From Winogradskyella flava (lineage in GTDB: Bacteria > Bacteroidota > Bacteroidia > Flavobacteriales > Flavobacteriaceae): 64,000 bases of DNA. The stretch spans positions 1 to 64,000 of the forward strand of contig NZ_JACLCP010000007.1 of NCBI RefSeq assembly GCF_014243395.1. Reading direction: 5' to 3'. The notes under the pieces are model-generated. The model did no database searches and was not told where the DNA came from. It saw only the letters and a program-made list of their open reading frames with translations. Both the position numbers and the translations under genes were made by a program. Within the stretch, counting starts at the first letter, position 1. Each line of letters starts with the position of its first letter. This document shows positions 36,129-45,047 of the stretch, piece by piece.

Positions 36129-36682
36129 AAGCCTAGTTTTTGTTTTACAGCGTTTAGCACAAAGTTATAATACGATTTATTTGTAGGTATAAAATGGTTG
36201 TTGGTTTCGCTCAGGGCCAATAAATCTTTGAACTGTTTAAAAGACACCAATTTTAAGGCTTCGACTTCATCTTCTTGCGGTTTTAATTGATTGATGCTAA
36301 CCCTTAATTCTGAAATATATACTTGATGGAACTCATTATCTTGGATATTTCCATTGGCATAGGAACTTTCATGTAGAAATACGCCAATTTTCTCCAGTTC
36401 ACTTTCCTGAAGTTCCAATCCAATTTCTTCTTTGGTTTCTCTTAAAGCTGCTCCAATAAATGTTTCTCCAGCGTCAATATGTCCCGCGGCCGAAACGTCC
36501 CAAAGGAGAGGGTGAATGGCTTTTTTATGTGAACGTTGTTGTAACAAAATCTCACCTGCTTTTGTATATAACCATAAATGAATCGTGTTGTGATACCAGC
36601 CATTTTTATGTGCTTCAGATTTTAAAGCGGTTTTGCCAGTTGCTATTCCTGCAGAAGTTACTATGTCTATGTATTCATCCAC
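36125..36682 (-). CDS. Nudix hydrolase
   Basis: 185 residues. The Nudix box GHIDAGETFIGAALRETKEEIGL (pattern Gx5Ex7REUxEExGU) is intact. The segment TALKSEAHKNGWYHNTIHLWLYTKAGEILLQQRSHKK resembles isopentenyl-diphosphate isomerase-like Nudix proteins, but without their full residue set. The substrate is unknown. The gene sits between the class V aminotransferase and PrsW genes with overlapping or touching ends on both sides, so all three probably share one transcript. Confidence 0.88.
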   Translation of the reverse strand: MDEYIDIVTSAGIATGKTALKSEAHKNGWYHNTIHLWLYTKAGEILLQQRSHKKAIHPLLWDVSAAGHIDAGETFIGAALRETKEEIGLELQESELEKIGVFLHESSYANGNIQDNEFHQVYISELRVSINQLKPQEDEVEALKLVSFKQFKDLLALSETNNHFIPTNKSYYNFVLNAVKQKLGL

Positions 36683-37830
36683 TAACTAACAACTTTGGTG
36701 ATACTTTCTACTAATTTGTTAAAATGTATTCTAGTGTTAAAAACATGACATGAAATTCTAATGTAATCTCCTCTGTAAGAAACAATAACATTATCACTCT
36801 TTAATTGATGCTTTAATTTTTCTAAATCTACTATTTTAGGAATTTTAATACCAAATAAATGTTTTGCTCTTATCTCAGAATCATCGCTAATAAAACCTAA
36901 TGCATTCAAATCCTCTAAAGCATCTTTTGAAATAGAGTCGCAGTAATCTTGTAACTCTTTAGGAGCAATCTTTAAAATTTCCTTTAGAGCGGCTGTTTGC
37001 ATCTTCACATAAATAAAACTTGCAGACTCACCAGCATTGTAGCGCTGTGCTAAAGGCTTGTATGCGGTCTGGTATTTGGTCAATCCCGCCAAATTTTCAC
37101 TATTGAGGCGAATGGTCCAATTCTGTTCAATTGGAGAACCATTGTCAAAATAGTCGCTATAGTAGGCATAAGCACAGCCATAAGGTCCAAACAGCCATTT
37201 ATAACCAGCACAGATTAAGGCATCAGGTTGTATGTCTTTTATAGAGAAAGGCAAGGCACCAATGGATTGACTACCATCGATAATCATCAACGCATTATGC
37301 TGTTTTGTTTTAGATCTTATCGCTTTTAAATCGAAAATATAGCCATTCGCCCAATGGATATGGGCCATGGCAACAACTGCTGTTTTATCGTTTATAGCTT
37401 TTAAGATCTCAGAATTCCAATCGGCAATAGTTTTAGGTTGTTTGATAGTAACGATGTTCGCATCGAAAGTTTTTGCAAGCGCTCTCCACGTATACACATT
37501 ACTAGGAAATTGCTCTTCGATTAACAGAATTTCATCTCCTTTTTGTAGCGTAATGTTATTGGCAACTGTTGCCATACCATATGACACTGAAGGAATAGTT
37601 ACAATACGATTATGGTCATCTGCGCCAATAACTTTTGCAAATAATTGTCGCAATTTTGCAACAGGTTCAAATAAGTCAGAGTTCTGATAAAAATCTGGCC
37701 TACTTTTAAGTTGCACTGCTTTTATTCCAGCGTCTTCGACCGATTTAAAGGCAGGAGAAAAACTTGCTGTATTCAAATAGGCGACATCGTTTGGAAAACT
37801 AAATTGATCTTTTAGATCTTCTATTGCCAT
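36682..37830 (-). CDS. Aminotransferase class V-fold PLP enzyme
   Basis: 382 residues. A fold type I PLP enzyme of class V: the PLP-lysine motif AGYKWLFGPYG, upstream IDGSQSIGALPF, and HIHWANGYIFDL. Members act as cysteine desulfurases, isopenicillin epimerases or aminotransferases; this one lacks the cysteine expected of desulfurases at the usual loop, so desulfurase activity is doubtful. The last base overlaps the Nudix gene start. Confidence 0.87.
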   Translation of the reverse strand: MAIEDLKDQFSFPNDVAYLNTASFSPAFKSVEDAGIKAVQLKSRPDFYQNSDLFEPVAKLRQLFAKVIGADDHNRIVTIPSVSYGMATVANNITLQKGDEILLIEEQFPSNVYTWRALAKTFDANIVTIKQPKTIADWNSEILKAINDKTAVVAMAHIHWANGYIFDLKAIRSKTKQHNALMIIDGSQSIGALPFSIKDIQPDALICAGYKWLFGPYGCAYAYYSDYFDNGSPIEQNWTIRLNSENLAGLTKYQTAYKPLAQRYNAGESASFIYVKMQTAALKEILKIAPKELQDYCDSISKDALEDLNALGFISDDSEIRAKHLFGIKIPKIVDLEKLKHQLKSDNVIVSYRGDYIRISCHVFNTRIHFNKLVESITKVVS

Positions 37831-37840
37831 GGACCTAATT

Positions 37841-38929
37841 CTATTTGAAGTAGCTAAACGTTTCTCCGTCTTCTATTTTTAAAAGTGTTTCGTAAATTAA
37901 CCGAATCACGTTTTCAACATCACTTTTATGCACCATTTCTACGGTTGTATGCATATAGCGAAGTGGTAGAGAAATCAATGCCGAAGCTACGCCACCATTA
38001 CTATACGCAAAGGCATCTGTGTCAGTTCCCGTAGCTCTGGATAACGCAGTACGTTGAAAAGGTATTTTCTTTTCCTCTGCAGTATCGGTAATTAAATCTC
38101 TCAGTTTTTGCTGTACGGCAGGTGCATAAGCTACCACGGGACCATCTCCAATTTTTGCAAGACCTTGTTTTTTAGGATCTATCATAGGTGTGGTTGTATC
38201 GTGTGTGACATCAGTAACAATGGCTACATTAGGTTTAATGGTTTCTGTAATCATTTCGGCTCCACGGAGTCCGATTTCTTCCTGTACGGAATTGGTAACA
38301 TATAAACCAAAAGGTAAGGTCTTTTTGTTTTCATGTAGTAAACGTGCCACTTCAGCAATCATAAAACCTCCCATTCGGTTGTCTAAGGCCCTACAAACAA
38401 ATTTGTCTTTGTTTAAAATATGAAATTCATCAGGATAGGTAATGACACAACCTACATGAACGCCCATTTTTTCAACTTCCTTTTTATCCTTAGCACCAAT
38501 ATCAATGCAAATATTATCTGGCTTAGGTGGCTCTTCTTTTGCTCTACTCCTTGTATGTATTGCTGGCCACCCAAAAACACCTTTTACGATGCCTTTTTTG
38601 GTATGAATATTAACTATTTTACTTGGTGCAATCTGGTGATCGCTTCCACCATTTCTAATGACGTATAGTAAACCCTTGTCCGAAATGTAGTTAACATACC
38701 ATGAGATTTCATCTGCATGTCCTTCAATGACAACCTTGTATTTTGCTTTTGGATTTATCACCGCCACGGCTGAGCCATATGTATCTGTAATGAATTCATC
38801 AACATAAGGTTTAAGGTAATCCATCCATATGTTTTGTCCTTCCCATTCATATCCAGTAGGTGATGCGTTATTCAAATATTTTTCTAAAAAGTCCATGGAC
38901 TTTTTTGTTAGTAATTGCTTTTTGGCCAT
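37841..38929 (-). CDS. M42-family metallopeptidase
   Basis: 362 residues. Metal-binding and catalytic motifs of the M42 glutamyl aminopeptidase/cellulase-like family: VIEGHADEIS, CRALDNRMGGF, VQEEIGLRGAE (catalytic Glu pair), VTDVTHDT and the final LRYMHTTVEMVH. These form tetrahedral dodecameric cytosolic aminopeptidases. It is 10 bp upstream of the class V gene on the same strand and probably heads that operon. Confidence 0.9.
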   Translation of the reverse strand: MAKKQLLTKKSMDFLEKYLNNASPTGYEWEGQNIWMDYLKPYVDEFITDTYGSAVAVINPKAKYKVVIEGHADEISWYVNYISDKGLLYVIRNGGSDHQIAPSKIVNIHTKKGIVKGVFGWPAIHTRSRAKEEPPKPDNICIDIGAKDKKEVEKMGVHVGCVITYPDEFHILNKDKFVCRALDNRMGGFMIAEVARLLHENKKTLPFGLYVTNSVQEEIGLRGAEMITETIKPNVAIVTDVTHDTTTPMIDPKKQGLAKIGDGPVVAYAPAVQQKLRDLITDTAEEKKIPFQRTALSRATGTDTDAFAYSNGGVASALISLPLRYMHTTVEMVHKSDVENVIRLIYETLLKIEDGETFSYFK

Positions 38930-39053
38930 TTGTAAAATTTTTCTTTAAAAATAATAATATTAATAGGAATTTAAGGTTATAGCCTTTAATAATTCTTAAT
39001 TTTGAAGAACTCCAAGATTGCAGTTTGGAACAGTTTTGGAAGTAACAAAACAT

Positions 39054-39749
39054 ATGAAGCATTTAACCTACATTTTAATATTTTTTTCATGGGCAGTATT
39101 TGCCCAAATAGAACCAGTAGAGCAGGATTCCACCCAGGTCCATTACATCATTGTTGAGGGAGATTCCATTCCTGTCACATCTGTAGAGTTGGAAGAGGTT
39201 CTAGTATTGCCCAATCTTCATTTTGAAAATCGTGATGCTCGTATTCGCTATATCATCTTAAGACGTAAAACACTAAAGGTCTATCCTTATGCTAAATTGG
39301 CAGCAGATCGTTTAGAGGCTTTACAAGAGCGATTAGACCAACTAAAACGAAAAAGTGAAAAAAAGAAATACGCGAAAGTGATTCAGAAGTATATCGAAGA
39401 TGAGTTTTCTGAAGAGTTGAAGAAACTCACAAAGACAGAAGGCCAAATCTTGGTAAAGCTTATTCATAGGCAAACGGGTAAAACTACCTTTGATCTTATT
39501 AAGGAACTTCGCAGTGGCTGGCGCGCCTTTTGGTTTAATAGTACGGCGAAATTATTTGATATTTCATTGAAGAAAGCGTTTGATCCCTTAGCAGAAGAAG
39601 AAGATTATTTAATTGAAGATATTCTACAGCGCGCTTTTCAGAATGAGCAATTGGAACGTCAACGACCTGCATTTGACATTGACTTCTATGCTTGTGTAAA
39701 CAAATGGTCCAAACCAAAAACTAGAAGAAAGGCTAAACCCAAGCAATAA
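39054..39749 (+). CDS. DUF4294 secreted protein
   Basis: 231 residues from the ATG at 39054 (an earlier TTG at 39018 is unlikely). A signal peptide (about 1-17) precedes the DUF4294 block: LPNLHFENRDARIRYIILRRKTLKVYPYAKLAADRLEALQERLD, then YIEDEFSEELKKLTKTEGQILVKLIHRQTGKTTFDLIKELRSGWRAFWFN. The family is confined to Bacteroidota and has no known role. The stop is followed at once by the hemolysin III gene, so the two are coupled. Confidence 0.88.
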   Translation: MKHLTYILIFFSWAVFAQIEPVEQDSTQVHYIIVEGDSIPVTSVELEEVLVLPNLHFENRDARIRYIILRRKTLKVYPYAKLAADRLEALQERLDQLKRKSEKKKYAKVIQKYIEDEFSEELKKLTKTEGQILVKLIHRQTGKTTFDLIKELRSGWRAFWFNSTAKLFDISLKKAFDPLAEEEDYLIEDILQRAFQNEQLERQRPAFDIDFYACVNKWSKPKTRRKAKPKQ

Positions 39750-40379
39750 ATGAGAATCCAATCTAAACGCGAAGAGCAATTAAATGCCATATCTCATGGT
39801 ATTGGTGCAGCTCTGGGAATAGCAGCTCTTATACTACTCATTTTATATTCAGATAATAAGGCCAAACCTTGGAGCTTATTTAGTGTTATAACTTATGGTA
39901 CCTCCATCATCGTTTTATTTTTGGCATCTACATGTTATCATGGAGTAAAAGGGGAGAAGCGCAAACATTATTTTAGGATCGTAGATCATATTAGTATTTA
40001 TGTATTAATAGCAGGAACATACACACCAGTTTTGTTGATTCTTTTGAGAGATAGTTTGGGCTGGTCGTTATTTTGGGTGGTTTGGGGAATTGCCGCTTTT
40101 GGCGTGATACTAAAACTCTTTTTTACAGGACGATTTGAAACCTTTTCCACACTACTCTATTTGGTGATGGGTTGGTTGATTGTTTTCGACTATACAAATA
40201 CTGCTGAAGCACTTGGAACCGGCGGCGTATTTTGGTTAATGGCTGGCGGATTATTCTATACCGTAGGAATTGTGTTTTACGCTATTGAGAGGATTCCTTA
40301 CAACCACGTTATTTGGCATATGTTTGTTTTGGCTGGTGCTATTTGTCATTTTTTTATGATCTTTAATCACGTGATTTAA
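39750..40379 (+). CDS. trhA: Hemolysin III family membrane protein
   Basis: 209 residues with seven predicted helices. The HlyIII/PAQR signature residues are seen in ISHGIGAALGIAAL, YHGVKGEKRKHYFRIVDHISIYVLIAGTYTPV and VIWHMFVLAGAICHFF, including three metal-binding histidines. In Escherichia coli the homologue TrhA helps keep membrane energetics; older names call it a hemolysin. It is coupled to DUF4294 and its end overlaps the convergent DinB-like gene by 4 bp. Confidence 0.88.
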   Translation: MRIQSKREEQLNAISHGIGAALGIAALILLILYSDNKAKPWSLFSVITYGTSIIVLFLASTCYHGVKGEKRKHYFRIVDHISIYVLIAGTYTPVLLILLRDSLGWSLFWVVWGIAAFGVILKLFFTGRFETFSTLLYLVMGWLIVFDYTNTAEALGTGGVFWLMAGGLFYTVGIVFYAIERIPYNHVIWHMFVLAGAICHFFMIFNHVI

Positions 40380-40843
40380 GATGACACTATTATTTTCTTT
40401 ATGATAGCAATTTGTCCCAGGTGATAATGGGTATGCTCTATAATGCCTGCCAAATTTCTAAAATACGTGCCATACTTTTCTTCTGCCAAGTATGTTTCTA
40501 GGATAGTATCATTAAGTTTTTCAATCCATGAAATGAACTCATTAGCCTCAGTCCACATATTCGCTTGAAAGTCTTGCCATTCTGTTTCAGTCCTTATGTT
40601 AGGATGGTCAAAACTAAACGTATCTCTTATAGTCAAATCACCACCTTTTAAAACATCCATCGTACCCTTTAGGTAATAATGAATATGAAATGTTAAGGCT
40701 AATATGGTGTTTAAGTCATTTACTTTTCGAGTAGCTATTTCTATAGTCACACCATTTAGATGATCCTTAAGATTGGAAGCTGTCCAGTTACCACCAAAAT
40801 AGACCTGGTGTAGGTGATGCGCTATATGTTGTGTTGTTCTCAT
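40376..40843 (-). CDS. DinB-like protein
   Basis: 155 residues. Helical with spaced histidines (ALTFHIHYYLKG and EHTHYHLGQIAIIKK), as in DinB/DUF1572 proteins. It is a distant relative of the protein at 24906-25352. Activity unknown. It converges on the hemolysin III gene. Confidence 0.8.
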   Translation of the reverse strand: MRTTQHIAHHLHQVYFGGNWTASNLKDHLNGVTIEIATRKVNDLNTILALTFHIHYYLKGTMDVLKGGDLTIRDTFSFDHPNIRTETEWQDFQANMWTEANEFISWIEKLNDTILETYLAEEKYGTYFRNLAGIIEHTHYHLGQIAIIKKIIVSS

Positions 40844-40916
40844 ACTATTTTAATTGTATTTATAGTTAGTCCTCAATTGCCAAGACTGTTTTAACATCTT
40901 AGAACTTCTCACTCTT

Positions 40917-41609
40917 TCACATGGCCTTGATGATATATTGGTAAGGTAATAGGTCAACATTGACATTGAATTTGCTATAACCTGCATCTTTCAATTCTGC
41001 TATGACTTTATCTATAGAAATTTTGTGGTCTGTAGGTGGACCAACAGGAACTTCGATTTTAAAAAAATCGATAATGATTAGTTCTCCATCCACTTTTGTA
41101 CCAGCTTTTACCTCCGAAAAATAAGCACTTCGGTTTTCTATGTGATGATAGGTGTTTACAATCAATACCATATCTACTTCTTCATCTTTTAAGTTAGGAC
41201 TATCATATGGGATTTTACGAAGTTCAATATTTTTAATCTTATGGTCTTCAATACGCTTTTTTAAGGCATTTTGAAACTCATCACTAACATCAGCAGCGAT
41301 AACATTTGCACCTTTCTCTGCGAGTTTTACGGAAAAATAACCAGAGCCAGCACCAATATCAATAATCCTTTTATTCTTTACATCACCCAAATACTCCAAT
41401 ACTTTTTCTGGTTTTTGGTAGGCATCTCTTTCTGGCGATTCAAAACGTTCAATTAGTTCGTCGGTTGAAGACTGATGCATATAGTCATTGGCAGAAGGTG
41501 TTACATGTTGTTTTTTACTTTCCTCATGATGCGTTTTAGTTTTATGCTCCGAACAGGCAGCAATTAAAAAAATGAAGCTTATTAATGGTAAAAGATATTT
41601 GGTTTTCAT
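40917..41609 (-). CDS. SAM-dependent methyltransferase with lipoprotein signal
   Basis: 230 residues. A lipobox (FLIAACSE, Cys19) and a His/Glu-rich linker precede a class I methyltransferase: GAGSGYFSVKLAEKGANVIAADVS (SAM-binding motif I) and VDMVLIVNTYHHIENRSAYF. A SAM enzyme behind a lipoprotein signal is unusual, because SAM is cytosolic. The same layout is known in some Bacteroidota annotations, and the substrate is unknown. It is transcribed alone. Confidence 0.83.
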   Translation of the reverse strand: MKTKYLLPLISFIFLIAACSEHKTKTHHEESKKQHVTPSANDYMHQSSTDELIERFESPERDAYQKPEKVLEYLGDVKNKRIIDIGAGSGYFSVKLAEKGANVIAADVSDEFQNALKKRIEDHKIKNIELRKIPYDSPNLKDEEVDMVLIVNTYHHIENRSAYFSEVKAGTKVDGELIIIDFFKIEVPVGPPTDHKISIDKVIAELKDAGYSKFNVNVDLLPYQYIIKAM

Positions 41610-41715
41610 TTTACTTATTTGGTTTCATTAATCATTCTTAAAGTCTCTGATGATAGTCTCATATAAGCAGTGTACTAAAAAAAATGATTTTTTAGGATTG
41701 CACTAAACATAAATA

Positions 41716-41752
41716 TAAAAAAAGCAGCTTTGTTTAAATACCAAAACTGCTA
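41716..41752 (-). terminator. Terminator of the dioxygenase-thioredoxin gene
   Basis: On the minus strand the stem AGCAGTTTTG pairs with CAAAGCTGCT (one G-U) and is followed by TTTTTTT. It lies 30 bp past the stop codon at 41783. Confidence 0.7.
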
Positions 41753-41782
41753 TTATTTTTATAGGCTATCGACTCGTTTTTA

Positions 41783-42985
41783 TTACTGCTTCGATCTTAA
41801 AAGCTTAAAGTATTGGTTGGTTGTTTCATCAAGTCGATTAATTATTTTTTTAAAGTTCTCTTGATTTGGTTCAAGATCAACATATTTGTCAATAATATTA
41901 CTTCGCTTATAAATGAGAAAAGTATTTTTCACATTAGGATCTATTTTGTTCAGATTTATTTCTGAACTTTTATCTTTAAAGGAAGGAACAAAGGTTAAAG
42001 CGACCTTTTGTAAATCAAGTTCAGTTCCAAGTTTTTCCAATTCTTGAATTCTCTTGTCTTTGGTGTAGTTCGATTCTTTGCCATATACAAAAAACACTTT
42101 CAAATAGTTTTCTCTTTTTTGGCTTTCAAGGTCCAAAAATATAAGCCAATCTTTTACTTCATCCCAATTGGGTTTGTTACCAACAAAGTATAAAATCCCG
42201 TGATACCAACCGTATTTACAAATCGGACAGGTTTTTGTGCCTTTGTCTGCTCCATAAGCATGAAAAGGCGTAAAAGAAATAATATCTTCACCAATATTTT
42301 TGCCCGAATTTGAATGTTTTGGAGCTTGAACAGTGTAATCTGGAATATTTAAGCCCAAAACAATATTGCGTTCACCAATGTATAGATCTCCTTTTTGAAC
42401 GAATCGGACAACGCCACTTCCACCTCGATTTTCCATTTTTTTTCTGTGCTTTGTAGTTAAAAGAGGATCATTATCAAATACAAAATTATCTATGTAATAT
42501 GGATCTTTCATATTTTTCTCTTTAACCGTAATATGCACATGTGCTGCATCGTCTCTGTTTGGGTACGCTCCAGGTTTATCTGTGTAAAGCGAATATTTGC
42601 CTTGTTCATCTGTTTTTAACCAACCTCTAATGTAGCCATGAGTTTGTCCCAACTTATTTTTTGGCATATTTCGTTCCTCGGTTTCCTTGGTTGCGTAAAT
42701 CCCATCAGTATTTGTTTGGTAATAGTATAGAATCACATTTGGAGCAGGTGTTTTGCCGTCTCGTTGATAAACGGTTCCCGTTAGAAGAATTTTTTGTCCT
42801 GCTTTCGCAAATGCTGGACTTGTATCACTTGATGATAAGTTTTGGGGCATTTTGTAATAAAAGGGCATTGATTTGTTAAAATCATCACTTAAGGTGTTGG
42901 TCTCCTTATTGTGAGTTTGCCCATTACAATTCACCAAATTTAAACACGTTGTCAGTAGGAGTCCAATTTTTAAAAGTCTTAACAT
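41783..42985 (-). CDS. Intradiol dioxygenase-like lipoprotein fused to a thioredoxin-like domain
   Basis: 400 residues. A lipobox (LVNCNG, Cys20) is followed by an intradiol ring-cleavage dioxygenase-like domain (about 45-215). It has GTVYQRDGKTPAPNVILYYYQTN, GYIRGWLKTDEQGKYSLYTDKPGAYPNRDDAAHVHITV, where the Tyr and the two His residues match iron ligands. The C-terminal half (about 240-400) is a thioredoxin-like fold starting with TKTCPICKYGW, with a CxxC. A fused protein of this kind is not one I know. It is just beyond the distal edge of array B and is not bounded by cassette core sequences. Confidence 0.8.
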   Translation of the reverse strand: MLRLLKIGLLLTTCLNLVNCNGQTHNKETNTLSDDFNKSMPFYYKMPQNLSSSDTSPAFAKAGQKILLTGTVYQRDGKTPAPNVILYYYQTNTDGIYATKETEERNMPKNKLGQTHGYIRGWLKTDEQGKYSLYTDKPGAYPNRDDAAHVHITVKEKNMKDPYYIDNFVFDNDPLLTTKHRKKMENRGGSGVVRFVQKGDLYIGERNIVLGLNIPDYTVQAPKHSNSGKNIGEDIISFTPFHAYGADKGTKTCPICKYGWYHGILYFVGNKPNWDEVKDWLIFLDLESQKRENYLKVFFVYGKESNYTKDKRIQELEKLGTELDLQKVALTFVPSFKDKSSEINLNKIDPNVKNTFLIYKRSNIIDKYVDLEPNQENFKKIINRLDETTNQYFKLLRSKQ

Positions 42986-43074
42986 TTTTGAAGTTTTTCA
43001 ATAAATGTAGATGTTTCAGAGAATGTTCACTTTGCTTTTTGTCGTTACTTATCTATGTGGAGTCAATATATGTT

Positions 43075-43881
43075 TTACTGGAGTAGTTGGTGCCAGTTGC
43101 GCCTGTAATGTCTACTTAATCTAATAGTTTCATCATTTTCGAGTCTTGCATCATAATCACCGTTACTTCTCGATTTTAGTTCTTTAATGTACGTTGCATT
43201 TATAATTGTCGATCGATGTACTCTTAAGAAGCATTTTGGGTTAAGTTTAGTTTCAAATTCCTTTAAAGTTGTATTGTCTAAAAATTTTTGATCGTTTGTA
43301 TAAATAATAGAATAGGGCTTATCAGTCGAGATAAGCTGAATTGTCGATGTTGGAATCGTAATAATTTTCGAGCCTACTTTTACTTTGATTTTTTCAAAAT
43401 AACTCGTGGTTAAATCAGTTGGTTTATGTTTTGAAATATAAATTGCAGGGAAAACAGTATACCACAATACAGCAATAAAAAATTGATTTGAAAAGGCAGT
43501 ATTAAACATAGTCGTAAAACGATGTGGTGTCGTAAATACCAAATGACTTACTAGCACAAATAGAGCGGTGAACACTAGGATATGGATAAAACTAAATGAT
43601 ATGGCAATTCCCAAATTTATAGGGAATCTACCCAATATGTTTTTTGGGTTAACAAGTTTTAATAGTCGGTTTATAGAAAGGGTCAATGGAATAAAAAATG
43701 CCCAGAACGTATTATAAAGCATTGATTCTGATAGATAAAATCCGGTATGTTTGATTCTACTGTATATATAATCTTGAAGTACTGCTAGTATAAAAACAAA
43801 AACTACAATAATTACACAGAGCGGTATTTTACCAATTCTTGGAATTTTGAATTTTTCGCTTATGTAAATCGATTGTTCCAA
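43075..43881 (-). CDS. LytTR-family membrane regulator
   Basis: 268 residues. Four predicted membrane helices (about 20-140) are followed by a C-terminal LytTR DNA-binding domain (about 165-268: STDKPYSIIYTNDQKFLDNTTLKEFETKL, RVHRSTIINATYIKEL). The family binds direct repeats upstream of target genes. No sensor partner kinase lies nearby. It is the last gene before the distal end of array B. Confidence 0.87.
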   Translation of the reverse strand: MEQSIYISEKFKIPRIGKIPLCVIIVVFVFILAVLQDYIYSRIKHTGFYLSESMLYNTFWAFFIPLTLSINRLLKLVNPKNILGRFPINLGIAISFSFIHILVFTALFVLVSHLVFTTPHRFTTMFNTAFSNQFFIAVLWYTVFPAIYISKHKPTDLTTSYFEKIKVKVGSKIITIPTSTIQLISTDKPYSIIYTNDQKFLDNTTLKEFETKLNPKCFLRVHRSTIINATYIKELKSRSNGDYDARLENDETIRLSRHYRRNWHQLLQ

Positions 43882-43977
43882 TTATCTTTTGGCTATTTAC
43901 TATGATATGCTTAAAGTTAGTAAAAGAAACCTGAACTTTAGTGTGTCTGTAAATTATTCTTAAAGGTTGCGATAGTA

Positions 43978-44002
43978 GCAATGGACTATACACGTTATTG
44001 TC
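43978..44002 (-). repeat. Half attC-like site marking the distal edge of array B
   Basis: Only the right arm GCAATGGACTATACAC (43978-43993) and core GTTATTGTC remain. The left arm that would pair with it is missing; the sequence to the left is intergenic and non-repetitive. Confidence 0.6.
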
Positions 44003-44014
44003 AAAAGTTGTTGA

Positions 44015-44848
44015 TTACAAATAAACAATTAAAGGGAGTTGAGGTCTTAAGTCGAATGTTTTTTGTTGAATATTATTATCAAAATAAAGTTCCATTAAAT
44101 GTTCTGGGCCATTTTTAACGGTCAAGTTTTCAGTTCCGTTAACTGCTTTGATCGTTTCTGTATTTACATCTAAATCAGTTGATGTAATTATAATATTGGT
44201 AATCTTTTGCGCTCCATTTTTATGCTTATAAAATGCTCTCACAAAGTCATATTCTTCTGGGATGTTTTTTAAATCGGATAATGTTTCAAATCTATCAGAT
44301 TCAATTTGGGGATAGACAACAAAAATTGAAGGTTCTTTAAGATGCTTTTTTGAGTTTTTTGCTGAATAGATAGATGTGTTTTCCTCCATCCAATCTTGAT
44401 GGTAGCTTATTTTTTCGAATGGGATTTTTTCTGTTTTATAATCTTTTACTTTCAGAGCGATGCTGAAAGGGGAAGCTCCATTGTTTTGAAAGTTGGCTCT
44501 TTCCGTAAAATCTAAATCTTTATTTTTTAAAACATTGTCTTCCAGCTCGTTTTGGTTATAAACAAAAATCAATTCGAGGTAGCCATTCAAAAAATGAAAA
44601 TACTTTCCTGCAGTTCCTTGTCCGTGGTGAACTGCAGAAAGTGAATCTGGTACAGCAGTAAATCCAATATCAGTTAAACGTTCTTTTGTTTTTTTCGGAT
44701 TATTAACCCAAATATTGAGATGGTCAATTTGTAAGTCCGAAGCAATGTTTTTGGTAATTTCATCAGTACTATATTTGCTCTCTGTGTCTTTGCAAGACGA
44801 TAGGCTAAACAATAAGATTAAGATTATAGTGTAATTACGGATGCTCAT
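44015..44848 (-). CDS. VOC-type lipoprotein (cassette gene)
   Basis: 277 residues from the ATG at 44848; the upstream TTG would start inside the attC-like site. A lipobox (FSLSSCKD) gives a lipoprotein. The rest has the beta-alpha-beta glyoxalase/VOC layout: IASDLQIDHLNIWVNNPKKTKERLTDIGF, AGKYFHFLNGYLELIFVY and two later repeats near MLELYFD. Metal-binding residues are not clear, so the catalytic role is unproven. The gene sits between a half-site and a degenerate attC-like site. Confidence 0.78.
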   Translation of the reverse strand: MSIRNYTIILILLFSLSSCKDTESKYSTDEITKNIASDLQIDHLNIWVNNPKKTKERLTDIGFTAVPDSLSAVHHGQGTAGKYFHFLNGYLELIFVYNQNELEDNVLKNKDLDFTERANFQNNGASPFSIALKVKDYKTEKIPFEKISYHQDWMEENTSIYSAKNSKKHLKEPSIFVVYPQIESDRFETLSDLKNIPEEYDFVRAFYKHKNGAQKITNIIITSTDLDVNTETIKAVNGTENLTVKNGPEHLMELYFDNNIQQKTFDLRPQLPLIVYL

Positions 44849-44854
44849 TTTAAC

Positions 44855-44995
44855 GGTCTTATGTATGACTAGTACATGTTTAAGCAACTAATTTAGCAAA
44901 TACAAACCGAATAGACATGAACGAAGTGAACTGTGCGTAGCAAAATCTGCTAGATACGAGAGAAGTGAACTGACGCAAACAAATTGTTGTTATGC
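44855..44995 (-). repeat. Degenerate attC-like site
   Basis: The loop motif CTAATTTAGCAAA (44888-44900) and the right core GTTATGC (44989-44995) are present. The arms are poorly paired, so this site is probably decayed. The stretch ACATGAACGAAGTGAACTG inside resembles a dispersed element also seen at 46277, 51838 and 56755. Confidence 0.5.
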
Positions 44996-45047
44996 ATTGT
45001 TTTAAATGGTTTTTGACAATATATTTTCAATAAGTTGTTTGTCTGAT

